64,000 nt of DNA, from assembly GCA_003116875.1 (NCBI GenBank), contig BCKT01000002.1, positions 496,001 to 560,000 of the forward strand. The letters run 5' to 3'. Positions 9,980-21,784 of this stretch are shown piece by piece (position 1 is the stretch's first letter; each line of letters starts with the position of its first letter). A model generated the notes under the pieces. It worked only from the letters and a program-made list of their open reading frames with translations, made no database searches and was not told the origin of the DNA. The DNA comes from Takashimella koratensis (taxonomy: Eukaryota; Basidiomycota; Tremellomycetes; Trichosporonales; Tetragoniomycetaceae). Both the position numbers and the translations under genes were made by a program.

Positions 9980-10845
9980 TTAATCCAGTTTCAACCATGC
10001 GGCCTCCAATGTCGGGTCCAGCCAAGCCTCGTCGGGCATCGATTCGTGGGGGGGCGGTGCGTCGGCCATTGGTTCGTCGAAATCAAATGTCAGACCGCTC
10101 GTTTCAGGCCGAGGACACCAGAAATCCATACAGTCCAAATCGTCAGAGCCGACGTGGGACGGGATTGCTCGGCGTCTGCGGACGAAATCTTGGGTGACTT
10201 CCGCATCGCAAAAGTAGCAAAAATGAGTTTCGCAACGGTCTTCGTAGCAAAGAAGAGGTTCGCAAAATCCTTTTCCTTCGAGTAACGAATGACGAGTACT
10301 CTTGGCGTCGTTGGATAAGAACTCATCATTGTCCTTGAGAGTCTGGGCGCCAGCGTCACATGTCTTTTTGAACCAAGCTTCATGTTCATTCGTGTTCTCC
10401 GAGAGGCCGATGTGTACGAGGAGTATATAAGCCATTTCAAGCTTTTGAGAGCCTCTTGACTTTCGGCCTGGCGCTTCGCCCACGGTGTCCTTGCTCGTCC
10501 CTCGAGAGTCTCGGCGGTCAGCTTGAATGTGTCGAGATTGGACCTCAGCTCGAGAATGCATGACTGGAAAGTGTTTCTGCTCGCGGGGCTTTAGTGGTCG
10601 TTGCAGAGGCGGCGTTGGAAATCCTCATCCCCCAGCTTGGTATAACGATCCTCTTTGGGCTGTCGATAAGCACTGCCTCTATCGTGCTTGCTTTTGTATT
10701 CGGTGAGATCTCTGTGTGCGCGACAGAGGGGTGGCTTCGGACATTCGTTTGAATCGGGCGTGATATCGTTTGGCAAGGTGGACATCCGTTCGAGCGTCGC
10801 ATCAAGGGTCGGGTCGAGCGTTGTGTCTGGCGCCGTGTCGGACAT
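9980..10845 (-). pseudogene. Second copy of the cysteine-motif family, with internal stop and frameshift
   Basis: ATG at 10845 starts MSDTAPDTTLD and continues to PKPPLCRAH, YKSKHDRGSAYR and DEDFQRRLCNDH, colinear with the intact copy. A TAA at 10593-10591 interrupts. Past it the same frame still aligns (TFQSCILELRSNLDTFKL against TMQAAAARLRGNLFLYKL in the intact copy). No GT donor lies upstream near the stop, so an intron cannot remove it. A frameshift near 10440-10480 then moves the homologous remainder (EHEAWFKKTCD and CYEDRCETHFCYFC) to another frame, which ends at 9980. Two independent lesions indicate a decayed gene. Assembly error is possible at one of them but less likely at both. Confidence 0.6.
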
Positions 10846-10966
10846 GGTGGTGTCGTGGTGATGTGATGTGGTGTGGTGGTAATTCGCTGAAACTGCAGAA
10901 TCGCTCACGAGAAAGTGACAAAAAGAAGAGAAATAGAAGAAAGTGGGAAGTCCCCTTTCGTTACTC

Positions 10967-11046
10967 CTCAAGTATATGTGACAGATATGTCCTGGCCCTC
11001 TCACACCCTCTTGAGTACCCATCCTTTGAAGTGGAGCCGGCTGACT
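10967..11046 (-). repeat. Duplicated proximal promoter segment, copy 2
   Basis: This is the counterpart of 9511-9599, upstream of the decayed copy. It contains CTCAAGTATATGTGACAGA at 10967-10985 and CCCATCCTTTGAAGTGGAGC at 11018-11037. The spacing to the ATG is conserved within about 15 bp. Confidence 0.7.
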
Positions 11047-11277
11047 CTCAACCACTCGTTTGCTGACAAAGCCACAGCCCTTGCTCAGACTGTACGCTCT
11101 CGTCCGACGTATGCCAAACGAAAACGTATTCAATTCGTCATGTCGTGATATGATATGTACAATCCTTTCAATTTCTTATTCGTCATCCTGCGACATAAAA
11201 TTCGCCACAAGCCACAAAGCCTGATAAAGCATTGAGCAGACCCAAAGTCGTCGATCGGCACCCCTCCATCGGAATTG
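11047..11277. other. Short intergenic spacer upstream of the cluster
   Basis: This AT-richer spacer lies between the HLTF stop codon and the duplicated promoter. No gene or other repeat is seen. Confidence 0.4.
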
Positions 11278-14200
11278 TTATCCCCTACGACTAGGACCTG
11301 CACCTCGGTTGCCTCCCTGCACCCCAAAAATCTCGCAGAGGTCCTCGAATCGAGCCTCGCGCTTGGCGGCTTTGTTCTCTTTGCTACCTGATTTCTCGAA
11401 CGCCTGTAGAAGATGGGGCAGTAGGGGAGGACACAGTCCAGTCAGCAAGTCTCCTCTTCTCACGATTGACAGTCGGCTGGATGTGATCACTGACTTGTGC
11501 GACGAGAGCGTCTTTGCGTTTCTCTGCACAAAACAGATAACAATAAGTCGTCAGCTACCGACTCTACAACCGGCACCCAATTACAACTCACGGATATCCA
11601 AAACTTTGGCCTCGATCGTATCCTCCGCAATGAGCTGAAACACCCTGACAGTCTTCCTCTGACCCATTCTGTGCACGCGATCAATCGCCTGCGCCTCAAT
11701 CGCGCTCTGCCACCATGGGTCGCAGAGGAAGACGTTTGACGCCGCGGTCAGGTTGAGACCGACCGCACCCGATTTCAGCGAGATCAGCATGACTTTTGGG
11801 ATGGAAGTGTCGCTTGCGTTTTTTGGAGGGGTCTGGAAAAGGGTGATGACTTGTTGACGCTGAATGAAGGTCAACTGGTAGTCAAGGCAAGCGATGGGAG
11901 CTAAGGTGTTGCGACTAACCTTCTTGGCGGACATGCTCCCGTCAAATCGACAAAAAGGGATGCCTTCGCGTTGCAATACCGCTGCCACACGATCGAGGAA
12001 GCTCGTGAATTGGCTAAAGACCAGTGACTTGTCCCCGGCCTCGAATGCTTTGAGGTACTTGACCAGCTCGGTGATCTTGGCCGATGACGCCAGTGTTTTT
12101 GCCTTTTGACTGGACACAATAACCTCGTCGTCTTCGTCGTCGAGGAAAGGCGACGCCGGTGGCGGAGGGAGTTCCAGAAGAGAGCTCAAGGATAGAGGAT
12201 GACGGTCCATCGGACACTGCGCCTGCCGACGAATCACCTCGGTAATGCAGGCGTAGCAGACTGAGGGGTGAGCTTTCGTTGCAATAACGTCGATTGTTCA
12301 CTCACAAGGGTGTCCACAGTCAGTGATCCTTGGGTCGTCGAGGACATCATAACAAACCTGGACAGTTGAGTCAGCTCCAACGCGCATGCTCCAAGCTGGT
12401 GTACTTGCGCGGTCCTTGCGACGCACCGAGCATTCTTCCTGGTCGGCAACGGCCTGCCTGAGTTTGTCAAGCAACAAGACTGTCTCTTCGGGAGACAACG
12501 AGGACGCGGAAGTGGCGTTCCCGGTCGAGTCGGAAGCTGGTAGGCGCAACTCCTCCAAGTAATTTGCTGGGACCAAGTCCGTTGACAAGCAAATCTGCCT
12601 CACTGTTCAACCTATCAGCTCTATGTCTCTAGACTGTATGCAATGGAGCTGCTTACTGCGTGTGAGCATTGACAGGATATTGACGTTGCTCTTCTCTCGA
12701 GTTAGCCATACCCTCATGTTCATAAAGATTCGTACCACTCACCCCATCAGCGCCAACGCTCTCCTCAAATCGCCTCTTGCTCTCCGCGTGCACTTCGTCG
12801 TACATCTTCCTAGCATCCTTGTCCAGCTTGACTGAACACTGATAGTACTCGATAGGTGGGAGCTCCACCAGTTTGCGCCCTTTCTTATCCTTGGAGTCTT
12901 TGGTACGGCGAAGCAGAATCTGACCGACGAGTGCTTGGAGGAGACGACCCGCCTCGGGGTTGCCGGATTTGAGGGGGCGAAGGAGGAGGGATTTGAAGTA
13001 TTCAGGCTTGTCCAGGGGCGAGCACACACGCAAGCAGGTGACAAGTGAGCCGAGGTCGCCTGCGAGATTAGTTAGTGGCTAGCATGGGGAGGATGCCAAA
13101 AGTCAACACACTGGGAGAGTTCACGATAGGAGTTCCGGTGCACACCCATCGTCGCTCGGCGGTAAGAGCGCTGAAAGCCTGGGTCACTGAGGTAGAGGTG
13201 TCAGCTACATTGCTGACTGAATGACTCGGCCGACTTACTCTTTGCCCGAGCATTCTTCAATACATGGCCTTCATCCGCGACAATCCTTTTCCATTTGACT
13301 TGAAGAAGCGGGCCGTCCTTGCCCAAAGTTCTGGCTTTCTTCCCTTTCCCCTTTGCCGGGCTCGCATTGACACCATCCACCTCTCCGTGATCACCAGTAA
13401 CAGTCTGATACGTCGTAAGCACCACCTGGTCATCATTAGCCCTCAGCATTGCACGATTTCGCTCGACGAGAGATGATATTTGATTCACATCATATTGAGA
13501 CAATGTGGTAGCCGTGACGTCCTTACTCGGTCCGTGATACGTGTACGAAATAAGCTTGCCGGGCACAACATGGTCGCGAAGCTGTTTCTCCCAGTTGCTG
13601 AGGACGGACAACGGACATACTGTGTCGTGTCAGCGGGTATGTCTCAGAATCTCAGTCCGTTCAGCTTACCAATGAGTGTGGCATTACTGTAGCCGCTGCC
13701 GGGCTGTTCATTCTTGGTCTGCAAGACCAAAGACAACGTAGTGAGTGTCTTGCCTGCGTGGCAACATAGCTGGTCAGCATTTCCTCTCTCGTGTCCTATC
13801 CGTGTTGCCTCACTTACCCAACCCCATGCCATCTGCGATAATCCCGCCTTTGCCCAATTGCGGCTGGGCATCCTGCGGCGTCTTCGTCGCGACATTGAGC
13901 CAATACTGCCCCTGGCTGCTCTTCCCCTCTTTCGTTGTCCGAACCCAAAACTGCACCGCCGGGTCTTTAGGGTTCGTCGGAAGCGTAGGGTGCTCGTGCG
14001 AGATCATCCACTGCAGAGCTTGGGACTGGTGTGGGAGTAGGTCGGTGAGAAGGGATCCGTTGGCTAGCCCAGGTGGGGAAGGGTGAAGAGGGAGGGCAGA
14101 GACGTTGATATCGGCAGTCAAAGCGGACTGATTTGGATCAGCTTGAATGGAGTAGTCGTAGAGCCTGGAAGGTAGAGGCCATGGTGTGAATCACTCACCA

Positions 14201-15263
14201 TAACGTCGTCGGCATGTTTCTCGTCCGCCCCGACCTTCTGCAGACCAGCAAGCAACCTCCGCATCTCTTCTTCCTTCGGATTCGGTAACGCGGAACCAGT
14301 CGATCCACTCCCACCTCCTGCCACACCCGTCGCGGACACTCGGTTCTGCTTTGGCATCTTGACACCTGGCGGCGGTTCGACGAGGCCCGCCTCCAGGTCA
14401 CGCATGCATTGGAATCCCCGTTGGCCTGGGGTCGCCCAGACGAGCTCGGGTTCGAGCAAGGCTCGGTGTGATGGACGCGCGAAGATTGACATATCCCTGA
14501 AGAGAAGAGGTCGATCAGCACATGTTCGCGGTGTGAGAAGAAGAGTCACGTGGGACTACATTTGCAGCTTGTAATGCTTCATCCTGTCGAGGTTTTGCGT
14601 AACCATACGACCTTCGACATTGATCAGTCCGCCGTCCATTAGCGGAGCAATCTTCTCTGCGACCGCTCTCGGGATATGACCGACCTGCAAATTTGATGCG
14701 TTCATCACCTGCCAACCGTGGACCAACATGTCAACGCTCTCGCTCGTAACAGTGATGCCCCATCGAGGGCAACAGGGGGACCAGCGGACTCACTTGCACG
14801 GCGTTGGCGTCGTACTGGTTGTGCGGCTCGCGACGGAGCATGACATACTCGCCCCTTCCGACAAGGCCTTGGTAGTATTGCACTCCGACTACATCGGTCC
14901 GCATCGTGACGTAATGCTATGATGGGAAGAGGAGGAAGCAGGATCAGCACTACTGATGCCTCACCCAATTTATTGGTGCTCAGTCCTGTCATAGCAAGGA
15001 TGTAAGGCTGGAAGCACAACGAGATGGCCCGTACTGACCTCGTCGAGCTCTCGCTGAGAGGGAGTCTCTTCTTCTTCCTCCTCATCTTCCCCATCACGAG
15101 CTCCATCAACCCTATCCTGCGTTCCCTCTGGTCCATCTTCCGCCGCTCGCTTCTTCCCGGCCTTCGAGCTAGAGCTAGAGCTGGTGGCGGGCTGAGACGA
15201 GGACTGGGACGGCCGAGACGAGGATGCAGCTTGAGGCTTGCCTCTGACCTGTCTTGACTCCAT
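11278..15263 (-). CDS. HLTF/Rad5-type SNF2 ATPase with HIRAN and RING domains
   Basis: ATG at 15263 (MESRQVRGK) starts a many-exon gene. A Ser- and Glu-rich head leads to a HIRAN domain about 14,590-14,930 (GVQYYQGLVGRGEYVML, REPHNQYDANAVQ, VGHIPRAVAEKI), which binds 3' DNA ends. The SNF2 ATPase follows: LLPHQSQALQWM, ADGMGLGKT (Walker A), VLSNWEKQL, VADEGHVLKN (DEGH box), RRWVCTGTPI. A RING is inserted before the second helicase lobe (ECSVCYDVL, ITDCGHPFCYACITEV, CPMDR). The C-lobe has LVFSQFTSFLD, LISLKSGAVGLNLTAA, DPWW and DRVHRMGQ. HIRAN plus RING between lobes defines HLTF/Rad5/Rad8, which polyubiquitinate PCNA and remodel stalled forks. Rad16 lacks HIRAN. The last RING ligand is Asp, not Cys. 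One intron (63 nt) is in frame without stops. Confidence 0.9.
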
Positions 15264-15526
15264 GTTGGGAAGAGATTGATGATGGGGTGATGGATGGATG
15301 GGAAGTGAGCAAGTTACCGTTGGGTTGAGGTGGACGTTCAGGTGGAGGGAAAGGGGCCTGCTTTTAGTCAGCCGGAGGCAATGGTCGGCAAGTAACGATG
15401 CATCGGGGGACGGCGGGGAGCAACCGGACCCACACTTACGCACGTCACCGTTGAGCCAGTCGTCCACCCTCGCCTCGTCTCATCTATCCTCTGTTCACCT
15501 CATCCTCATCTCCACCCCTCAGTATC
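15264..15526. promoter_or_regulatory. Divergent promoter of HLTF-like gene and UFD2
   Basis: This compact 263-bp region separates two start codons pointing away from each other. The UFD2 side is CT-rich. No canonical TATA or strong named site was recognised. Confidence 0.4.
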
Positions 15527-18500
15527 ATGTCAGGCAACGACCAAGACCTCTCCGAGGCTGAGAAAGTAGGCATTGACACTCTTCTTCCTTGCACTCTTCT
15601 CGTCTCACCGCTGACTCCGTTCTCTTCAGATGCGACTGAAGCGTCTCGCGCGCCTCGGTGGTCCTCGTCCCTCCACTCCGGTCGCCGGGTCGTCCGACCA
15701 AACTCAGTCGACACCCGAGACCGCTGCGCCTACTCCTCGAGCTCCGGCGTCTGCAGCATCTCGACTCCTCTCCACCCCTGTTGCATCCACATCGTCTCAA
15801 CCGACTAGCACCTCCCCTACGCCGTCTAAACCGAAGACGTCGATTCCGGATGTAGGTGCAGCGAGGAACGCGGTCGCGTCCAGCTCGAGTCTGGCGACTC
15901 CTAGTGGTCTGTCGAAGAAGCCAACACCGCGAACAGAGACCCCGGCACAAGTGATCTCTCCTCCGCCACGACCGTCACCCGTTGTAGCGCCGTCGATTAC
16001 CTATGATGATTGGGAGGTCGCCAAGGTCGGGACCATCTTCTCCGTTGCGTTGGACGTGAGTGATGCAGCTATCCTTTAGATTTCGATTCGACGGAAGGTA
16101 TAAGGAAAAGATTGACAGTGTCTAGCGGAAACGTGCAGCGGCCAGCGATTGGAAACTGTGTTGGCTCAAGGGCCTCGCACATGAGCTGATGGAGGAGAAT
16201 CCAGGTAAGCTGGATCCCACTCTCGATAAAAAATCCAGCTGACAACACACTGTTCAGATGCGCCTTTGAAGACGACGTTTGAGCTGCGTAACGAGATCCT
16301 TGTCGCCCGACTGTCTCTTGATGTCGCCACTCTCTCCGCTTCGTGGGTTGATGATGACGGGCTGCTCTATATATGACAGTACTGACGTCAGCAGAGACGA
16401 TGAAGACCAGCTGCAGGTACTCGCTGGGCTGCCGCAAGACGAGACGGTGTTTGAGTACTTGACGGGGTGCTGGAAGCGACTGTACGCTGCGAACCGGGAG
16501 ATCAGAGGTCTGGTGAGTGCCGGCTGGCTGTACGCATGGGTTTGGCGGTCATGGGCTGACTGGTGCGGCTCCAGGGCTACTCGGCGGAGGAAAAGACAAG
16601 ATGGGCACATTCATTTGAGGAGATCAAGCGACTGATTATTTCGTACTGCGGTATGACACTAGAGGACCCCAGCATGTTTCCCCAGCCCACAGGGTAAGTT
16701 TCTTTTGCCTTGATCAATATTGTCGTCAATGTTTTCGTGCTCATAACCCCAGACGACCGGTCGGACCCGCCGAGTTCCTTCCACTACTCCTCGCTGTCAC
16801 CCCGGACGGCGGTCAATCCAGCGGCGACCCCCTCACCTCCTCCGCCCCCGTTGCTGCCCCTCCTCCCCGGGGCGCACTTGCACCGACTGACCTCTTGCCG
16901 TTCCTCAACGACCTCGCCACTGGGTTCCCAGACGATACCATGGGCGCGGTCATCACCCCCACGCTCAGCTTGTTTTTCCAGGAATGGTTCAAGATTAACC
17001 CTAGCCCTGATCTCATGGGCTCAGAGTGGAGAAGGTACCTCGGTGCTGTTGCGCTCTTGGTGCAGGTGAAGACGATTGCGGGGCTGGTGAGTTTGATTTC
17101 TAGATTTCATATCAGAGGATTGAAGTGAGAGATCGTTCGCTGACTGTGTGGTTTAAATAGATGCCAACGTTACCGGTTTGGGTTGCGCCGGGAGTCACCG
17201 CGCCCAAGATCGAGTGGCAGTCGCTTCTGGGTCCACTTACTCGACTGAGCGTTTACCCAAGAGAATTTGTGAGCCATCTTGTCTGTCGATGAGATCAAGA
17301 CCTCGCTGACGGTTTTTATAGTCTTCGATCTGGAAGATGTACTTTGCCAACCCGACGGAACGCAAGACTGCCGATATTGATGCCAACAAGGCCAATCTTC
17401 GGCACACACTCGGCGCGTTGCAGGTGAGTTGGTCTTGGTTCCGAGAGATAGAGGTCGTTTTGCTGATATCCCTATCTAGACGTCGCTGTTCAATATCTAC
17501 AACTCGATGGTTAGGGCGTCACCGGAGGCGCGAGAGCGGGTGTTGGAGTTTTTCGCGCTAGTTGTGAAGCTCAACGTCCGACGACAAGGAACTCACGTAT
17601 GTCACACATTCTCAGCTTCCTCCACAGGTTGGAAATAGCTGACATGATCCAGGTCGATATCCGCACTGTGTCGTCTGACGGGTACATGACAAACCTTCAT
17701 GTCATCTTGCTCAAGCTGTTCGAACCAGTCATGGACGTTCAGTTCAGCAAGGTGAGCGCGGTTGCTAGATGCTTTACAGAGCTCAAGCTGACACACTTCA
17801 GATCGACAAGGTCGACCCAGAGTACTACCGTATCAGCGATAGGATCGACATCGCCGATGAGACCAAGATCAAGGGAACCAAAGAAGAGGCCGACGGGTAC
17901 TTTTCCGGTGCTATGGAGACAGATGCCAAGCCCAACTTCATCTCGGACCTATTCTTCTTGCTCAACTCGTTCCAGCACTTGGGGATTGTCAAGACGATTG
18001 GGACACGTGTCAAGGCTGAGCGGAACATTTCGGATATCGAGAAGCAGTTGAAGCATCACGAAGCGCAGCGGGCGCAGTGGGCAGGTGTCAGTTGAATCAG
18101 CTCGCAAAACGAAACAATAATCCAGCTGACACACCTTCCTTTGATCGTTTACAGAACCCGGCGACTGAGGCGCAAGGAGAAGCAGCGATCAAGAAATTGA
18201 AGAACGATATCGCTACCTTGCACGCGTCAATCCACGCGTACGATACGCAGCTACTCGACCCCGCTTTGACGAGGCTCAACGTGACATTCTGCGGGTTCCT
18301 CATGACTTGGCTGGTCAGGCTCGTAGACCCGACCCACCAGCATCCGCAGACTCCCATCAAGTGAGCAAATGGATCGATCATGGACTGGAATCTGGGTCTA
18401 TTGTTAAGGACGACGAGTACTGATTCATGTGACTACTTCTAGGTTGCCGCTACCTGATGAGGCGCCGTTACGATTCCGAATGCTACCAGAGTATTTGATC

Positions 18501-20101
18501 GAGAACATTGTTGAGTACTTTGATTTCTTGGCTCGGTGAGTGCTTCATTACACGCCAAACGCGTCGCAATCTCACGAAATATTTGCTAACACCGTACATT
18601 GCTCAGGTACGAGCCCGACGCGCTGGACAACTCGGACAAGGACGTGTTGATCACTTTCGCGATCACGTTCCTCTCCCCTGGCTACGTGAACAACCCGTTC
18701 CTAAAGGCGAAGCTTGTCTCTGCGCTGTCAAATGGGCTGTGGCCTGTCGGCTACCACCGCAAGGGACCTTTGTTTGATCGGCTTAGCCTTCACCCGCTGT
18801 CGACCGAGTACCTCATGCCGACGCTTATCCGCTTCTTCATTGGTAAGTTTACTCATTAACAGGCGTGAGAAAACTCTAGGCGCGAGAAGAGTCTGACAAT
18901 CGCAGACGTCGAGATGACCGGCGGACATACGCAGTTCTGGGACAAGTTCAACTTTAGACGCGATATTAGCCGGATCATCAAGTCAATGTGGGAGAACCCA
19001 TTGCATCGTGAAGCATTTGTCAAATCTCGACAGTGAGTTGAGGCTTGACGGGAAATAGCCTGATACTAACCCATGGTTAGCGATGAATTTGATCAATTCA
19101 TCAAATTCGTCAATATGCTCATGAGCGATACGACATTCCACCTGGAAGAATCCCTGACCAACTTGTCCAAGATCAACTCGATTCGGTCGCAGCAGGCCAA
19201 CACGGAGAGCTGGGAGGCGCTTCCCCAGGCCGAGCGAGAGGATTTGGATAGTCAGATGCGCCAGGCCGAGGGTCAAGCCCCGTTCCATACCCAATTGGGA
19301 CTGGATCATGTGGAACTGATTCGCGATTTCACAAAGACAACCAAAGAGCCGTTCCTGACTGGAGAAATTGTGGATCGACTGGCTGCTGTGAGTGGCTAGC
19401 ACAGTTGTAAAGTCAAAGAGCTAATCAAATGGTACCACTTTTTCGTCGTCTAGTCGCTCGATGAGAACTTGGTCAATCTCGTTGGACCCAAAATGCAAGA
19501 ACTCAAGGTATCCGACCCTGACCGGTTCTCGTTCAAGCCGAAACGACTACTGGCTGCGATTGCTCAAATTTATCTCAACCTGGGTGAAGAGCCCGACTTT
19601 ATTCGCGCGGTAGCCAACGATGGTCGATCGTACACGCGGGAGCTGTTTGAGCGATTCGCTCGGATCCTCAAGCACCGAGCGATCATGACGGAGAACGAAG
19701 TCGCCGAGGTTATGGGTTTCATCCAACGTGTCGAGGATATGAAGGCGACAATCGAGATTGAAGATGAAAGAGAGATTCCGGACGAGTTTCTTGACCCGTT
19801 GCTTGCGACGCTCATGAAGGATCCGGTAATCTTGCCCATGTCGCGTGTGACCGTAGACAGGAGTACGATCAGGGCTGTTTTGCTTTCGAAAGAGCTCGAT
19901 CCGTTTAACAACATGCCGTGAGTAGAGTCAATCTTGGCGCTGAGAATAGTGGCTAACAATGGTTGTCTTTTGTGTCCGCGTGACAGGCTCAAATTTGAAG
20001 ACTGTATACCTGATACCGAACTCAAGGCGAAGATTGACGCGTGGGTCGCCGAGGCTAAGAAAGGGACGGCGGCGGAGGTGATGGACGTGGATCAGTTGTA
20101 G
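15527..20101 (+). CDS. UFD2: E4 ubiquitin-protein ligase UFD2
   Basis: Begins MSGNDQDLSEAEK, splices to MRLKRLARLGG, then a Ser/Thr/Pro-rich linker and the large helical Ufd2 core, spread over many small exons. Recognisable core segments include TYDDWEVAKVGTIFSVAL, FQEWFKINPSPDLMGSEWRR, LHVILLKLFEPVMD, KIDKVDPEYYRISDRIDI, YFSGAMETDAKPNFISDLFF and FVNMLMSDTTFHLEESL. The C-terminus is a U-box: EFLDPLLATLMKDPVILP, SRVTVDRSTIRAVLLS, DPFNNMP and LKFEDCIPDTELKAKI, ending MDVDQL. Ufd2 extends ubiquitin chains on substrates handled by Cdc48 and delivers them to the proteasome. Introns typically show GCTGAC close to the acceptor. The stop is TAG at 20099-20101. Head-to-head with the HLTF-like gene. 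Confidence 0.95.
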
Positions 20102-21784
20102 GAGTGGGAGAGGGCACATAGGCACGACGGGGATTGTTGCCCTAGCTATGTGGGGCTAGAACGGCTGGAATACGAGCGGGGCCAAACTCAAAAGACGAGG
20201 AAAGGTACAGATGTAGACGAGGGACTGGTACCTGTCCGCAATGTATGAGGCCAGGACGAGGTCGGAGATGAGAGTATGAGTGACATGTAGATATGACTGT
20301 AAGAATGAAGAATGCATGAGGATGAGTAGTTTAAAGTCTAGGTGGAGACGCGACGTGGAGAGCGAGATGGACTCTGAGGTCGCGAATGAGACACGAAACG
20401 ATCTTGGCGGGCTGGGTGGAAACAAGAGAAGGCGCTGGGGCGACCCCGGAGGCGCAACGCCTTGGCCACGGGGATGAGGCCAGGGGAATGTACCCCTTCC
20501 CCCCTGTCCCCTTGGCCATTTTGATGTCGTTGCGTGTCATATGCATACGCGGGAGCAAATGTGTATCAACCCGCATCAACTTTCCCCTTCCTTTGGTTCA
20601 GCCAAAGTGCTTCCTTTGCGCCCTCCACTCCTCCTTCCTTTGACTGTGCTTCTCCCTTCCGGTCCAGAACGCAGTCAGTCATCAAGGAACGGAATGATGG
20701 GCGCACACGGTCCTCTCCTCGTCGCTTTGTTGCTTCCTGCGCCCCCCGCGGATCTGAAAGGACCTTTCTGGTGAGGACCCTGACGCATCGACCACCTGCC
20801 CTGCACGTTTAGACCCTGAGTGATATTGTTTGTCGTGGCATTTCGTCTACCCCGTCGGACGTAACGAAAAACAAACAAAAACAGACGCAGAGATTTATGA
20901 ATAGCGAGGCGGCAGCAGATACGAACAGCGTGACAAGGAACGAGAATAGAGCAGCTTGGGAGAGAAAGAGGGGAGGGGAGGGGAGTGAATGGGTGTGAGT
21001 GTAAACGCGAGCGTTCCTCGTCTATGGGTCTGGGAAGGAGATGTAAGGATTTATATGGCAAGTAAGAGGTGAGAGGCGATGATCGAGGACGAGAAGAGGG
21101 GAGACTGTAGCGAGGAACGGGGACGTGGATGGGATAGGACAATGGATGGACAGACTGCGGGGATGGAGAGAGGCCGTGCCTGTTGACCAAGTATGGGGCT
21201 GGGGCTGGGACGGGGACTGTAGCTGTAGATGTCAGGCTCAAGGTGCGATGCAGGTGGTCCATGCGTTGATGAAAGAACGGGCAATTCAACCCTCCCCGCG
21301 CAGCTCTCGCCTGCCTCCTCACTTGCCTTCGTCCTTTACCTTCACTCTGACTCTGATCGTGATTCTCCTCGGTCTTCATCTTCATCATCCTCTAACCCTC
21401 CGTCTTCCCCCCCCCCCCCCCCCCTCCCCCCCCCCCTCCCCCCCCCCCCCCCCCTTCTCCTTCTCCAACTCCCCTCCTCTCTCCTACATCTTCCGCATCC
21501 GTCTCCACCCCCACCCCTCGCCACCACCCACCGCAACTCTTCATTCTACCCATCATATAATCCCCTCGCCCAACTCGTCGCGCACACCGCACCGCACTTC
21601 ACGCTCTTTACCCAACGAACCCAAGGCCCACCGCCGAAAACACCATCCGCCATCGCACCGATTTCGCGTCTCCGATCTGGCCCACGAATACCCAACCAAC
21701 CCTCTTACTCCTCGAGTCCACTCGAGGCAACTTTGACCCCTCTCCAATCTCCAACCTGTTCGCCTAAGCACCTGAACCAGGACT
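20102..21784. other. 1.7-kb non-coding region: UFD2 3' flank and long CT-rich leader of the GPI protein
   Basis: No gene is supported. A minus-strand open frame over 20,675-21,388 is Ser/Pro/Arg-rich, contains no domain and mirrors pyrimidine-rich DNA. The right part (about 21,290-21,780) is strongly CT-rich with an extreme C tract, and probably is promoter plus 5' untranslated leader of the following gene. Confidence 0.5.
21406..21454 (+). repeat. Near-pure poly-C tract
   Basis: Runs of 18, 11 and 17 C are separated by single T residues, about 330 bp upstream of the start codon at 21785. The minus strand is correspondingly G-run rich, so G-quadruplex/i-motif formation and length variability are plausible. 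Confidence 0.9.

Noticed and set aside
11278..15263. Assignment of the SNF2/RING gene as RAD16, the partner of RAD7 nearby
   Set aside because: A HIRAN domain precedes the ATPase, which is the HLTF/Rad5 architecture; Rad16 lacks it.
20675..21388. 237-codon minus-strand open frame upstream of the GPI protein
   Set aside because: Low-complexity Ser/Pro/Arg composition mirroring CT-rich DNA, no domain, and overlaps the likely leader.
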